Shown: positions 9,093 through 17,407, numbered from the stretch's first letter. The stretch: 64,000 nt of DNA from Streptomyces nojiriensis (GCF_017639205.1 NZ_CP071139.1:1674001-1738000); one strand, 5' to 3'. The notes: a model not told the origin generated them from the letters alone. Program-made: numbers and translations.

Positions 9093-9644
9093 ATGTCGAG
9101 GCTCACCCCGATCGACCCCGCCACCGCTACCGGCCCGGCGGCCCCGCTGCTCGCCCAGGTGCAGAAGTCCCTGGGCCTCACGCCGAACATGACCAAGGTG
9201 ATGGCCAACAGCCCGGCCCTGCTCAAGGGCTACCTGGCACTCTCCGGCGCCCTGGCCGGCGGCGCCCTGGCCGCAGGCGTGCGGGAGCAGCTCGCGATCA
9301 CAACCGCCGAGTACAACGGGTGCGAGTACTGCCTGTCCGCCCACACCTACATCGGTGAGCACATCGCCAAGGTCGACCCCGGTGAACTCGAGCGGGCCCG
9401 CCACGCCGAGGCGTCCGATGCCCACACTGCCGCCCTGCTGGCCCTGTCGGACGCCATCGTGCGCGGCAGGGGCGCGGTGGACGACGGCGCCGTGCAGGCG
9501 GCGCGGGACGCGGGCGTCACCGAGGCGGAGATCGGTGAGGTGGTCGGCCATATCGCGCTGAACGTGCTGACGAACTACTTCAACGTGCTCGCCCAGGTGG
9601 AGAACGACTGGCCTGTCGTCACTCCGCACGTGCACGTCGCCTGA
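9093..9644 (+). CDS. Carboxymuconolactone decarboxylase / AhpD-like protein
   Basis: A 183-aa AhpD-fold protein. The redox signature EYNGCEYCLSAH (E-x3-C-x2-C-x3-H) lies about one third in and is typical of alkylhydroperoxidase-like members; the C-terminal half carries the helix with HIALNVLTNYFN. It probably acts in peroxide or electrophile defence. Three in-frame starts exist (9051, 9087, 9093). I chose ATG 9093 because AGAAAGG ends 8 bases before it, whereas it is only 2 bases before 9087. It is transcribed divergently from the CGNR regulator and is followed by a strong hairpin, so it is a single-gene unit. Confidence 0.85.
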   Translation: MSRLTPIDPATATGPAAPLLAQVQKSLGLTPNMTKVMANSPALLKGYLALSGALAGGALAAGVREQLAITTAEYNGCEYCLSAHTYIGEHIAKVDPGELERARHAEASDAHTAALLALSDAIVRGRGAVDDGAVQAARDAGVTEAEIGEVVGHIALNVLTNYFNVLAQVENDWPVVTPHVHVA

Positions 9645-9651
9645 GTGGAGT

Positions 9652-9680
9652 CCGGCCCGCCCACTTCTCGGGCGGGCCGG
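9652..9680 (+). terminator. Hairpin terminator after the AhpD-like gene
   Basis: A perfect 11-bp GC stem (CCGGCCCGCCC / GGGCGGGCCGG) with a 7-nt loop, 7 bp after the stop codon. There is no U-tract, as is common in Streptomyces. Confidence 0.65.
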
Positions 9681-9740
9681 GACACCCGCCACGCCCCGCC
9701 CGCCACCGGCAATCCGTCCCGCCACGATCAGGAGACGGCC

Positions 9741-10672
9741 ATGAGCAGATCGAACGAAACGCCTGCCGTCGGCTTCCACCCCGGGGAGCTCGCCGTACAG
9801 CAGCAGGCCGGCGTACGCGCACGGGCTGACCGGCTCTCCGGCATGCTCGGCCCACCCGACCTGCGGGGCGGGGCAGCCAAGTTCCTCGCCGAACGCACAC
9901 TCGCCGCGCTCACGGCGCGCGACGACTCCGGCAGGCTGTGGATCTCACCGCTGACCGGACCCCCCGGCGTCCTCGACGTCATCGCGGCATCCACCCTGCA
10001 TGTACGCACCGCACCCGCCGCGGACGACCCGCTCCACGGCCTCCCGCCCGGTCAACCGGTCGCTCTGCTGGCCATCGACTTCGCCACCCGCCGTCGCTTC
10101 CGGGTCAACGGGACGCTGGCCACCGCGGATGAGGACGGCCTGATGCTCCAAGTCGATCAGGCGTACGGCAACTGTCCCCAGTACATCCAGCGGCGTCACC
10201 TCCAACCCGGACCCCCTGCCACCGAGGGCAGACACGGCTCCCCCTGCGGTACGCCACCTCCCTGGCGTTCGATCAGGCCCGCCTCATCCGTGCGGCCGAC
10301 ACCTTCTTCCTGGGCACCACCCACCCGGAGCGCGGCAACGACGCCTCGCACCGCGGTGGGCTGCCCGGATTCGTCCGCGTCGAGGGCGACGGCCTCTGGT
10401 GGCCCGACTATCCCGGCAACAACATGTTCAACAGCCTCGGCAATCTGGCCGTCGACAACGCCGCGGCCCTGCTGTTCGCCGATTTCGCCACGGGGCACAC
10501 CGTGCACCTGTCCGGCACCGCGGTCCTGGAGTGGTCTCCTGATGGCTCCGACGACGATGAGAGCAGTACCGGCCGCCGGGTCCGCTTCCACATCGGCAGC
10601 GTGGTCGACGGCTGCGGCGCACCACGACACACGTCGCATCCGGTCCGCCGCCCACCACACAGGAAGGACTGA
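9741..10672 (+). pseudogene. Frameshifted pyridoxamine 5'-phosphate oxidase-like (flavin split-barrel) gene
   Basis: The ATG at 9741 follows AGGAGA. The first frame encodes a typical start (NETPAVGFHPGELAVQ), the WISPLTGPPG strand, FATRRRFRVNGTL, and the conserved QAYGNCPQYIQRRHL. Somewhere between about 10200 and 10247 the homology moves to the second frame, which continues with LIRAADTFFLGTTHPERG, GGLPGFVRVEGDG, NNMFNSLGNLAVDN and the stop at 10672. A single indel of one or two bases would restore a protein of about 310 aa. The region has runs of C, so a sequencing error cannot be excluded. An NTF2-like gene starts 5 bp later. Confidence 0.75.
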
Positions 10673-10677
10673 CGGCC

Positions 10678-11088
10678 ATGAACGAGCCGACCCCCGAATC
10701 GAACGGTCGCACCCGCCTCGCCTACATCCTCGGGGTGCCGCTCGCCCCGGAGGTCGAGCGGCAGTGGCCCCAGATGGGCGAGGTCGTCCGCAGCAGCAAG
10801 CTCATCGGTGAGGTCGAGGGGAACTTCCCCGAGCTCACGCTCGAAGTGGGACGGCGGCTGCGCCTCGACGACGACGTCATCGTCGTGGAATGGACCTGTG
10901 ACTACGGCGACGGCCGCCTCTACCGCAACGTCACCATCGCCGAGCTCCGCGACGGCCGGGCCGTACGGGTCACCGACTACTGGGGCGAACCAACCTCCAC
11001 TCCCCCGTGGCGCCGACCACTCACCGCCCGCCTCGACATGCCGGGCGACGGCATCTGGAAGGACCACGACCACCTCGGTCACCACTGA
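10678..11088 (+). CDS. NTF2/SnoaL-like protein
   Basis: A 136-aa cystatin-like alpha+beta barrel candidate. It has DDVIVVEWTCDYGDGRLYRN followed by a VTIAELRDGRAVRVTDYWGEP strand, the usual C-terminal sheet pattern of SnoaL-like proteins. The N-terminal helix region is shorter and less typical than normal. An AAGGA ribosome site precedes the ATG and the gene starts 5 bp after the frameshifted PNPO-like gene, so they formed one transcript. Substrate unknown; the fold serves isomerases, hydrolases and simple binding proteins. Confidence 0.65.
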   Translation: MNEPTPESNGRTRLAYILGVPLAPEVERQWPQMGEVVRSSKLIGEVEGNFPELTLEVGRRLRLDDDVIVVEWTCDYGDGRLYRNVTIAELRDGRAVRVTDYWGEPTSTPPWRRPLTARLDMPGDGIWKDHDHLGHH

Positions 11089-11172
11089 CTCGCAGCGCTC
11101 CCGCATGACGGAAGTCTTACGTGCACGCGTGGGAGACCCCCCGGGGGCCGCGCACTGCGTAGCGTCCTCGGC

Positions 11173-12237
11173 ATGCGCGTACTCGTCACCGGAGGGGCCG
11201 GGTTCATCGGCTCCCACATCATCTCCGCCCTCACGGCCCGCGGGCACGAGCCCGTCGTCCTCGACGCCCTGCTGCCCGCCGCCCACCCCGGCACGCCGCC
11301 CCTGCCCGACACCGAGTTCGTGCGCGCCGACGTACGTGACGCCGACGCTGTCAGAGCCGCGCTCCGCGGAATCGACGCGGTGTGCCACCAGGCGGCCATG
11401 GTCGGCCTCGGCAAGGACTTCGCGGACGCCCCGGACTACGTCGGCTGCAACGATCTCGGGACGGCGGTGCTGCTGGCCGAGATGGCGACGGCCGGGGTGC
11501 GGGAGCTCGTGCTCGCCGGATCGATGGTGGTCTACGGGGAAGGCCGGTACACGTGCGAACGGCACGGAGCGGTACGCCCCGGGCCGCGTCGGACCGAGGA
11601 CCTGACTGCGGGCCGGTTCGAACCCCGTTGCCCCGACTGCGGAGCCGAACTCGCGCCGGGCCTGGTCGGCGAGGACGCCCCGACGGATCCCCGGAACGTG
11701 TACGCGACGACGAAGCTGGCCCAGGAGCACCTCACGGCGAGCTGGGCCCGGTGCGTGGAGGGCCGGGCGGTGTCGCTGCGCTACCACAACGTGTACGGGC
11801 CCGGCATGCCGCGCGACACCCCGTACGCCGGGGTGGCCTCCTTCTTCCGCTCCTCGCTCGCCCGCGGCGAGGCGCCCCGGGTCTTCGAGGACGGCGCGCA
11901 GCGAAGGGACTTCGTCCACGTCGCGGACGTGGCCGCGGCCAATGCGGTGGCGCTGGAGGCGGTCGGTACCCGGCAGGCGGGCGCGCTCGCCGTGTACAAC
12001 ACCGGCAGCGGGGAACCGCACACGGTCGGCGAGATGGCGGTCGCGCTGGCCACGGCGCACGGCGGACCCGCCCCGGTGGTGACGGGCGAGTTCCGCCTCG
12101 GCGACGTACGGCACATCACCGCCGACTCGGCCCGGCTGCGCACTGAGCTGGGCTGGCGTCCGGCGGTCGGCTTCGCCGACGGCATGGCCGGGTTCGCGCG
12201 GGCCGGCCAGCGCGAGTCGGCGGGTGTGACCGGCTGA
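11173..12237 (+). CDS. NAD-dependent epimerase/dehydratase (extended SDR)
   Basis: A 354-aa extended short-chain dehydrogenase. The dinucleotide motif is VTGGAGFIGSH at residues 5-15, the catalytic segment is VYATTKLAQEH (YxxxK), and RYHNVYGPGM is the usual sugar-binding region. An insert with two CxxC-like pairs (YTCERHGA and CPDCGAEL, residues about 127-160) looks like a small zinc-binding loop, unusual for sugar epimerases but recurrent in an actinobacterial subgroup. It probably modifies a nucleotide sugar used by the glycosyltransferases encoded nearby. A weak copy of the motif found before the GT2 and molybdopterin genes lies at 11109-11121. Confidence 0.87.
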   Translation: MRVLVTGGAGFIGSHIISALTARGHEPVVLDALLPAAHPGTPPLPDTEFVRADVRDADAVRAALRGIDAVCHQAAMVGLGKDFADAPDYVGCNDLGTAVLLAEMATAGVRELVLAGSMVVYGEGRYTCERHGAVRPGPRRTEDLTAGRFEPRCPDCGAELAPGLVGEDAPTDPRNVYATTKLAQEHLTASWARCVEGRAVSLRYHNVYGPGMPRDTPYAGVASFFRSSLARGEAPRVFEDGAQRRDFVHVADVAAANAVALEAVGTRQAGALAVYNTGSGEPHTVGEMAVALATAHGGPAPVVTGEFRLGDVRHITADSARLRTELGWRPAVGFADGMAGFARAGQRESAGVTG

Positions 12238-12242
12238 GCCTG

Positions 12243-12271
12243 GGAACCGGCCGACTTGGTCGGCCGGTTCC
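12243..12271. terminator. Bidirectional hairpin terminator
   Basis: A perfect 12-bp stem (GGAACCGGCCGA / TCGGCCGGTTCC) with a 5-nt CTTGG loop, placed between the convergent epimerase and dihydrofolate-reductase-like genes. Confidence 0.8.
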
Positions 12272-12298
12272 GCAGCGGGTTGAGCGCAAGGGACCTTC

Positions 12299-12871
12299 TC
12301 AGCGGACGACGTCGAGGACGTTCTTCTGCAGGCCGTTGGCGTATGCCTCGTGCTCGACGAGCTTCAGCTTCTGGGTGTCCTTGTCCGTGCCGCTGAACAG
12401 ACGCTTGCCGGCTCCGAGCAGGAGCGGGAAGACGAGCAGGTGGTATCGGTCGATCAGGCCTGCGTCGGAGAGGGCCTGGTTCAGGGAGGCACTGCCGTGG
12501 ACGATGATCGGACCGCCCTCGGTCTCCTTCAGTGCGGCGACCTCGTCGAGCGAGCGCAGGATCGTCGTCTCGCCCCAGTTCGACACCAGGTCGTCCTCGG
12601 CGAGGGTGGTGGAGACGACGTACTTCGGCATCACCTTGTAGTCGGCGAAGTCCTCCATGTCCGGCCACACCGGGCTGAACGCCTCGTAGCTGGTCCGGCC
12701 CAGCAGCATCGCGGAGGCTTCCTTCTGTTCCCGCCCCTTGATCTCGAATGCCTCGGGGAGGAACTCGACGTCCTTGAAGGTCCATCCGGAGTTGCGGTAG
12801 CCGGGCTCCCCGCCCGGACCCTCCACGACGCCGTCGAGGGAGATGAAGGCGGTGCTGATCAAGGTACGCAT
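12299..12871 (-). CDS. Dihydrofolate reductase family protein (RibD C-terminal-like)
   Basis: A 190-aa protein of the DHFR/RibD-C superfamily. It begins MRTLISTAFISLDGVVEGPGG and has LLGRTSYEAFSPVW, a VVSTTLAEDDLVSNW strand, GGPIIVHGSASL and PLLLGAGKRLF. These stand-alone members are NADPH-dependent reductases of unknown substrate and are not the folate enzyme. The ATG at 12871, with GAGGAA upstream, fits the domain start. It sits between the hairpin at 12243-12271 and a histidine-kinase scrap, so it may be a later arrival that replaced regulatory genes. Confidence 0.85.
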   Translation of the reverse strand: MRTLISTAFISLDGVVEGPGGEPGYRNSGWTFKDVEFLPEAFEIKGREQKEASAMLLGRTSYEAFSPVWPDMEDFADYKVMPKYVVSTTLAEDDLVSNWGETTILRSLDEVAALKETEGGPIIVHGSASLNQALSDAGLIDRYHLLVFPLLLGAGKRLFSGTDKDTQKLKLVEHEAYANGLQKNVLDVVR

Positions 12872-13033
12872 CTGGGGTTCCTCGGTATCTGGTGTCCGGT
12901 TCTCGGCAGATTCGGTCGATGCGCGCCGGGCACATACCCACCTGCGCACACCCACCATGATCTCTGACTGTGGATCACGAACGAACTCATCGGTCGTCGG
13001 CATTTTCGATTCGGCGACCCGACCAGAACGGCC

Positions 13034-13110
13034 TACGCAGGTGCGGGGAGGGTCAGTTCGAAGCGGCAGCCGGTGCCGAAGACCCTGGCCCTGCCGCCGT
13101 GCGACGCAGT
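13034..13110 (-). pseudogene. C-terminal scrap of a sensor histidine kinase
   Basis: On the minus strand this short stretch reads ASHGGRARVFGTGCRFELTL and ends PAPA-stop. That is the characteristic last strand of a histidine-kinase ATPase domain (G-G..A.....G.GC.FEL.LP). Nothing upstream (above 13110) continues the domain; instead the GT2 promoter begins. I read it as the tail left after deletion of a kinase and probably its response regulator. Only about 24 residues are involved, so confidence is moderate. Confidence 0.5.
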
Positions 13111-13118
13111 GTCCGCGT

Positions 13119-13143
13119 TTCGTAAGGTCTTCCGGCGCCTTAC
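13119..13143 (+). promoter_or_regulatory. Putative regulator or promoter motif before the GT2 operon
   Basis: TTCGTAAGGTCTTCCGGC (13119-13136) contains one arm of an inverted repeat, GTAAGG (13122-13127) with CCTTAC (13138-13143). The 18-bp sequence recurs with one mismatch before the molybdopterin gene (minus strand, 18603-18586). In both places exactly 36 bases separate it from the start codon. Confidence 0.55.
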
Positions 13144-13172
13144 TTCGCCTTTCGGTTCCTACGGTGTGGAGG

Positions 13173-13889
13173 GTGACTCCTTCTGCTTGTCGTCCGCCTC
13201 TCGCGGACCTCGTACTGCCGTGCCTCGACGAGGCTGAAGCCCTTCCCTGGGTGCTGGCGCGGGTGCCGGCCGGGTGGCGGGCCATCGTCGTCGACAACGG
13301 CTCCACCGACGGCTCGGCCGACATCGCCCGCAGCCTCGGCGCCACCGTCGTGCACGAGCCCCGGCGCGGCTTCGGGGCCGCCTGCCATGCCGGGCTGCTC
13401 GCCGCGCGCGCCGAGTTGGTCTGCTTCTGTGACTGCGACGCCTCCATGGACCCCGGCTTGCTCGCGCCCATGGCCGAACGGGTCGCGGCCGGCGAGGCGG
13501 ATCTCCTGCTCGGCCGGCGCCGCCCGCAGGGCCGCGGCGCCTGGCCCGCGCACGCCCGGGCGGGGAACTTCGCCCTGGCCCGGATGCTGCGCCGCCGCAC
13601 CGGACTGCGGCTCCACGACCTCGGACCGATGCGGGTCGCCCGCCGCGAGGCACTGATCGGCCTGGACCTGAGCGACCGGCGCAGCGGCTACCCGCTCCAG
13701 ATGGTCGTACGGGCCGCCGACGCGGGCTGGAAGGTGGCCGAGACGGACATCCCGTACCTCCCCCGATCCGGGAAATCCAAGGTCACCGGGACCTGGCGGG
13801 GTACCTGGCACGCGGTACGGGACATGCGCAAGGTGCTCGCCGAGCCCCCGGGCACCCGCCCCGCACCGACCGAGGGGGTCTCCGCATGA
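13173..13889 (+). CDS. Family 2 glycosyltransferase
   Basis: A 238-aa GT2 enzyme (GT-A fold). DLVLPCLDEAEALPWVL opens the fold, VVDNGSTDGSADIA is the nucleotide-sugar loop, and FCDCDASMDPG carries the DxD-type metal site. The C-terminal part (GYPLQMVVRAADAGWKVAE, PYLPRSGKSKVTGT) is typical of dolichyl-phosphate-mannose-synthase-like bacterial members, but no membrane domain follows. GTG at 13173 is used as start; GTG 13164 is an alternative because GGAGG overlaps the start region. It overlaps the next gene by 4 bp (ATGA) and heads a three-gene operon. Confidence 0.85.
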   Translation: MTPSACRPPLADLVLPCLDEAEALPWVLARVPAGWRAIVVDNGSTDGSADIARSLGATVVHEPRRGFGAACHAGLLAARAELVCFCDCDASMDPGLLAPMAERVAAGEADLLLGRRRPQGRGAWPAHARAGNFALARMLRRRTGLRLHDLGPMRVARREALIGLDLSDRRSGYPLQMVVRAADAGWKVAETDIPYLPRSGKSKVTGTWRGTWHAVRDMRKVLAEPPGTRPAPTEGVSA

Positions 13890-14506
13890 GCACCCTCCTC
13901 GTCATCGCCAAGGCTCCCGTCGCCGGGCGCGTGAAGACCCGACTGACCCCGCAGTTCACCCCGCAACAGGCCGCCGACCTGGCCCTCGCCTCGCTCCAGG
14001 ACACCCTCGCGACGGTCCTGGCGACCCCGGCCGAGCGGCGTGTCCTGGTCCTCGACGGGCAGCCAGGGCCTTGGGTCCCGGAGGGGATCGAGGTCGTCCC
14101 GCAGTGCACGGGCGGCCTGGACGTCCGACTGGCCGCCGCCTTCGCCCTGGCCGAAGGGCCGGCCCTGCTCATCGGCATGGACACCCCGCAGATCACTCCC
14201 GGCCTGCTCACTCTCGGGCTCGACTTCACCGAGGCGGGCGCCTGGTTCGGGCCCGCCGACGACGGAGGGTTCTGGGCACTGGGCCTGGCCGACCCCGACC
14301 CGGCCCTGCTGCTCGGCGTCCCCATGTCCGTGACCCACACCGGCGAGGTCCAGCGGCGGCGCCTGACCGATGCGGGGCTTTGTGTACGGGACCTGCCCGA
14401 GCTGTGCGACGTGTACACCCCCGCCGACGCAGAACGGGTCGCGGCCGCAGCCCCGCGGACGCGCTTCGCCGCCCTGCACCACGGCCTGTGCGCGGTGACC
14501 CGATGA
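13886..14506 (+). CDS. TIGR04282-type glycosyltransferase (DUF2064)
   Basis: A 206-aa protein of the DUF2064 nucleotidyl/glycosyltransferase family. It starts MSTLLVIAKAPVAGRVKTRL, the signature G-R-V-K-T-R-L loop, and has LIGMDTPQITPGLL and FGPADDGGFWALGL. Named members are linked to arsenosugar synthesis, but the family is wider and nothing here points to arsenic. It overlaps the GT2 gene by 4 bp and the methyltransferase by 4 bp, so translation is coupled. Confidence 0.86.
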   Translation: MSTLLVIAKAPVAGRVKTRLTPQFTPQQAADLALASLQDTLATVLATPAERRVLVLDGQPGPWVPEGIEVVPQCTGGLDVRLAAAFALAEGPALLIGMDTPQITPGLLTLGLDFTEAGAWFGPADDGGFWALGLADPDPALLLGVPMSVTHTGEVQRRRLTDAGLCVRDLPELCDVYTPADAERVAAAAPRTRFAALHHGLCAVTR

Positions 14507-15162
14507 CCGCCCAGCTCGCCGAGCCCGCCACCCGTGCCTGGCAGGCGGATCCGTACGCGGTCGCCCTCCGCACCGGGCAGGGGCCGCTGTTCCTCCGTCG
14601 GCGCGACGGGTGGCTGCTGCCGCTCGAAGTCGAGCGGTGGTGCGCCGAGCCCGACGCGGCCGACGACACCGTCCTGGCACGGTGTGCCGGGCCCGTCCTC
14701 GACGTCGGCTGCGGACCGGGCCGCCTGGTAACCGCCCTCGCCCGGCTCGGACACACCGCACTCGGTGTGGACGTCACCCCCGAGGCGGTGGCCCGCACCG
14801 TGCGGGCGGGCGGCAGCGCCCTCTGCCGGTCGGTGTTCGACCCGCTTCCCCGCCAAGGCCGCTGGGGCACGGTCCTCCTCATAGACGGCAACATCGGCAT
14901 CGGCGGAGACCCCGCAGCCCTGCTGCGCCGCACCGCCGAACTGACCGCACCCGGCGGCTCCCTGCTGGTCGAGGTCGCCACAGCCGACGTCGACGAACGC
15001 GTTGAGGTCCACGTCGAGGACGGCGATGGCGACCGCGGAGCCTCATTCTGGTGGGCCCGGCTCGGCGCCCGCGCCCTGTGCGCCGAGGCGAGGGGCGCGG
15101 GCTGGACCCCGTACGACACCTGGCGGACGGCGGGCCGACACTTCGTACACCTCACGCGCTGA
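14503..15162 (+). CDS. Class I SAM-dependent methyltransferase
   Basis: A 219-aa Rossmann methyltransferase. Motif I is PVLDVGCGPGRLV at about residues 65-77 and the acidic end of strand 2 is LGVDVTPEAV. GTVLLIDGNIGIGGDP forms motif IV and LTAPGGSLLVEV follows. It ends the GT2-TIGR04282-methyltransferase operon by ATGA overlap, which suggests that it methylates a sugar or lipid-linked intermediate made by the first two enzymes (inference). Confidence 0.85.
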   Translation: MTAQLAEPATRAWQADPYAVALRTGQGPLFLRRRDGWLLPLEVERWCAEPDAADDTVLARCAGPVLDVGCGPGRLVTALARLGHTALGVDVTPEAVARTVRAGGSALCRSVFDPLPRQGRWGTVLLIDGNIGIGGDPAALLRRTAELTAPGGSLLVEVATADVDERVEVHVEDGDGDRGASFWWARLGARALCAEARGAGWTPYDTWRTAGRHFVHLTR

Positions 15163-15185
15163 CCGGTGCCGAGCGGCGAACCGCC

Positions 15186-15217
15186 GGGTGGGATCCGCAG
15201 CAGTGCGGGTCCCACCC
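15186..15217. terminator. Hairpin between convergent genes
   Basis: A 14-bp stem, GGGTGGGATCCGCA with TGCGGGTCCCACCC (one G-U pair), around a GCAG loop. It lies 23 bp after the methyltransferase stop and could stop transcription from both sides. Confidence 0.75.
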
Positions 15218-15261
15218 TGAGTCGCTGCCCGCGCCGGTGGGCTGACGAAAGGTCTGGCGTC

Positions 15262-16242
15262 TCAGTCGACGGTGACGACCATCTTCCCGAGGGCTTCTCC
15301 GGACTCCATGGCCCGATGGGCTTCGACGATCTCGTCGAACCGGAAGACCCGGCTGGGACGGGCCCGCAGGACGCCGGCCTCGACCTTGCCGTACATCTCG
15401 TCCAACGGCACGTCGCCGAGCGGGAATGCGGGGGTGCCCAGGACGAAGGCGCTGCCGAAGAAGCTGAGCCGGACCCCGCTGGGGAGGTCGGCGATCGGGT
15501 CGAAGTCGCGTACGGGCTCGAATCCGCCCAGGAAGCCGAGCTGGCAGACCCGCCCGTGCGGCCGGACCAGGGCCAGCGAGTCGCGCAGCACGCTGTTGCC
15601 GACGACATCGAACACCGCGTCGACGCCGATCCCCCGATCGGCGACCTGGGTGGCGAGCGCGCCGTCGTCGATGAGGACGTCGGCGGCCCCGAGCTCCTTC
15701 AGCAGGGGCGCCCGCAGCGGGTCCCGGGTCGTGGCGAGGACGGTGGCGCCGTGGTCGACCGCCAGGTTGACGGCGGCCTGGCCGAGCGAGGAGGTCGCTC
15801 CGCGCACCAGGACGGTCTCGCCGGGCCGCAGGTCCAGATTGCCGAACAGGCCGCTCCACGCCGTCGCGTACACCTCGGGAACCGCCGCGAGATCGGCCCA
15901 GTCCAGCGAAGAGCGGACGGCCACCACGTTGGTGGCCGGTACGGTCACCAGCTCCGCGTAACTTCCGTTGCGGGTCCGCCCCATGCCGCCGAGGATCGCC
16001 ACGACCCGTGTTCCGATGGGGAGTTCACCGGACGGGTCGGCCTCGACCACCCCGGCGCACTCGATGCCGGGGACGGCTGCGACCTTCCCCCAGGCGCCGC
16101 TGCGCATGTAGGCCTCGGCGTGGTTGAGGCCGAACGCCTTGACCCGGATCAGCACTTCGCCGGCGGCGGGCACGGGGTCGGGCAGTTCGGTGATTGTGAG
16201 CACCTCGGGTCCGCCGTGGGCGGAGATGACGATGGCCTTCAT
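15262..16242 (-). CDS. NADPH:quinone oxidoreductase-type MDR enzyme
   Basis: A 326-aa zinc-free medium-chain reductase. The GroES-like N-terminus has VKAFGLNHAEAYMRSG and PGIECAGVV. The Rossmann motif VLVRGATSSLGQAAVNLA starts near residue 145. It probably reduces quinones or other electrophiles with NADPH. ATG 16242 is preferred over the upstream in-frame start because GGAG precedes it at good spacing. A TetR-type palindrome lies 16-31 bp upstream and matches one at the neighbouring TetR gene, so repression by that protein is likely. Confidence 0.87.
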   Translation of the reverse strand: MKAIVISAHGGPEVLTITELPDPVPAAGEVLIRVKAFGLNHAEAYMRSGAWGKVAAVPGIECAGVVEADPSGELPIGTRVVAILGGMGRTRNGSYAELVTVPATNVVAVRSSLDWADLAAVPEVYATAWSGLFGNLDLRPGETVLVRGATSSLGQAAVNLAVDHGATVLATTRDPLRAPLLKELGAADVLIDDGALATQVADRGIGVDAVFDVVGNSVLRDSLALVRPHGRVCQLGFLGGFEPVRDFDPIADLPSGVRLSFFGSAFVLGTPAFPLGDVPLDEMYGKVEAGVLRARPSRVFRFDEIVEAHRAMESGEALGKMVVTVD

Positions 16243-16257
16243 GTACCGACTCCATTC

Positions 16258-16273
16258 TTGAGCAGTCATTCAA
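16258..16273 (-). promoter_or_regulatory. Probable TetR operator at the oxidoreductase promoter
   Basis: Minus-strand sequence TTGAATGACTGCTCAA is an imperfect palindrome. The related TTGAATGGTCGTTCAT lies at the TetR gene; the shared pattern is TTGAATGRYYGYTCA. Confidence 0.6.
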
Positions 16274-16326
16274 CTATCGGTGCGGAGAAAAGGGCCACCG
16301 CGTACGGTGGCCCGTGCGCCTCGCCG

Positions 16327-16911
16327 TCAGGCGAGAGCAGCGAAAGCGTTGTCGACGATCGCGCGCAGGAGCGTCTCGTCCGGGTTGGCCTTGCCGACGA
16401 CCATGAGCCCCTGGCAGGTGGCGACCAGGAGCTTGGCGCTCCCGGAACAGTCCAGTGAGGCGCGCACTTGCCCCCTGCGGGCCGCGTTCTCCAGTGCGTG
16501 GGTCATGCACCGCTCCAGCCGGGCCAGGTGACCGCGGACGACAGCCGCCGCCTCGTCGTCCTCGGCGGCGTTCTCGATCGCCGTGTTGACGAGCAGGCAA
16601 CCCTGCCGGCCTTCAGGACTGAGCAGATCGCGCACCAGCCCGTCGAAGTAGCCGCGGACCTCACCCAACGAGGCTCCCGGAGCCTCCAGCTCGCCCAGCT
16701 TCTGGGGGACGACCAGCTTCGAGTACCGCTCCAGCGACTTCAGGAACAGCGCGCGCTTGCCGCCGGGGAACGCGCTGTAGAGACTGCCGGGCTTGACCCC
16801 GGTCGCCTTGACCAGATCCTCGACGGAGACGGCCCGGTACCCGCGCTCCCAGAACCGCAGCATGGCCACGTTCAGGACGGCATCGGGCTCGAACTCTCGC
16901 GGTCTGGGCAT
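16327..16911 (-). CDS. TetR-family transcriptional repressor
   Basis: A 194-aa TetR regulator. The N-terminal helix-turn-helix spans about residues 8-52: MLRFWERGYRAVSVEDLVKA, then GVKPGSLYSAFPGGKRAL. The C-terminal ligand domain carries GCLLVNTAIENA, typical of the TetR_C group that senses electrophilic ligands. ATG 16911 is used; ATG 16926 would add five residues but overlaps the predicted operator. It lies 84 bp upstream of, and in the same direction as, the oxidoreductase, with matching operators before both. Autoregulation plus control of the reductase is inferred. Confidence 0.86.
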   Translation of the reverse strand: MPRPREFEPDAVLNVAMLRFWERGYRAVSVEDLVKATGVKPGSLYSAFPGGKRALFLKSLERYSKLVVPQKLGELEAPGASLGEVRGYFDGLVRDLLSPEGRQGCLLVNTAIENAAEDDEAAAVVRGHLARLERCMTHALENAARRGQVRASLDCSGSAKLLVATCQGLMVVGKANPDETLLRAIVDNAFAALA

Positions 16912-16924
16912 GAGAAGAAAATAC

Positions 16925-16940
16925 ATGAACGACCATTCAA
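16925..16940 (-). promoter_or_regulatory. Probable TetR auto-operator
   Basis: Minus-strand TTGAATGGTCGTTCAT contains the imperfect palindrome TGAATGGTCGTTCA. It matches the site before the quinone oxidoreductase and lies 13 bp before the chosen tetR start. Confidence 0.6.
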
Positions 16941-16984
16941 GAACAATGCGCTTACCCGGCGGCTTCTCCGCGGCACCGCTTCGA

Positions 16985-17407
16985 TCAGGCCCGACGGCTC
17001 TCCCGGCCCATCCGGCGCGCCCGGCGCGCCACGGCAGGCACACCGACGTACGCGAGGGTGAACAGCGCGATGGCGGCCATGGCGAGCAGCCAGTTGCGCA
17101 GGTAGTCGAGCGGCAGGACGGTCGGGTTGGCCACGCCTCCCGGACGCAGGAGCGGGGGAAGCGCGATCGCGGTGAGGGAGCCCGCGACGATCAGAGCCGC
17201 ACGCGGAACCCCGTGCAGGCGCAGGCCGACCACCGCAACGAGGGCGGCGATCGCCATCACGACGGGAGCGACCAACCCGTCGTGCACCACGACGGCTCCC
17301 CCGAGCCAGACGGCGATCCGCCACGGCTCGGGCTGCTGGAGGAGCAGCCACCCGCCCCAGGCCGCGCACACCAGCCCGAATCCGCCCGTCACGTATCGGA
17401 AGTTCAT
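16985..17407 (-). CDS. Small integral membrane protein
   Basis: A 140-aa hydrophobic protein with about four membrane helices: FGLVCAAWGGWLLL, the stretch containing VVVHDGLVAPVVMA, ALIVAGSLTAIALPPLL, and LLAMAAIALFTLAYVG. A positively charged tail follows. It overlaps the molybdopterin gene by one base (TGATG), so translation is coupled and the product probably partners the membrane oxidoreductase, perhaps as a quinone- or haem-side subunit. No haem-binding His pair is certain. Family not recognised. Confidence 0.72.
   Translation of the reverse strand: MNFRYVTGGFGLVCAAWGGWLLLQQPEPWRIAVWLGGAVVVHDGLVAPVVMAIAALVAVVGLRLHGVPRAALIVAGSLTAIALPPLLRPGGVANPTVLPLDYLRNWLLAMAAIALFTLAYVGVPAVARRARRMGRESRRA

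Noticed and set aside
12843..13172. N-terminal extension of the GT2 protein in the same open frame
   Set aside because: It reads through the kinase scrap and promoter motif, has no ribosome site, and the fold starts at 13173.
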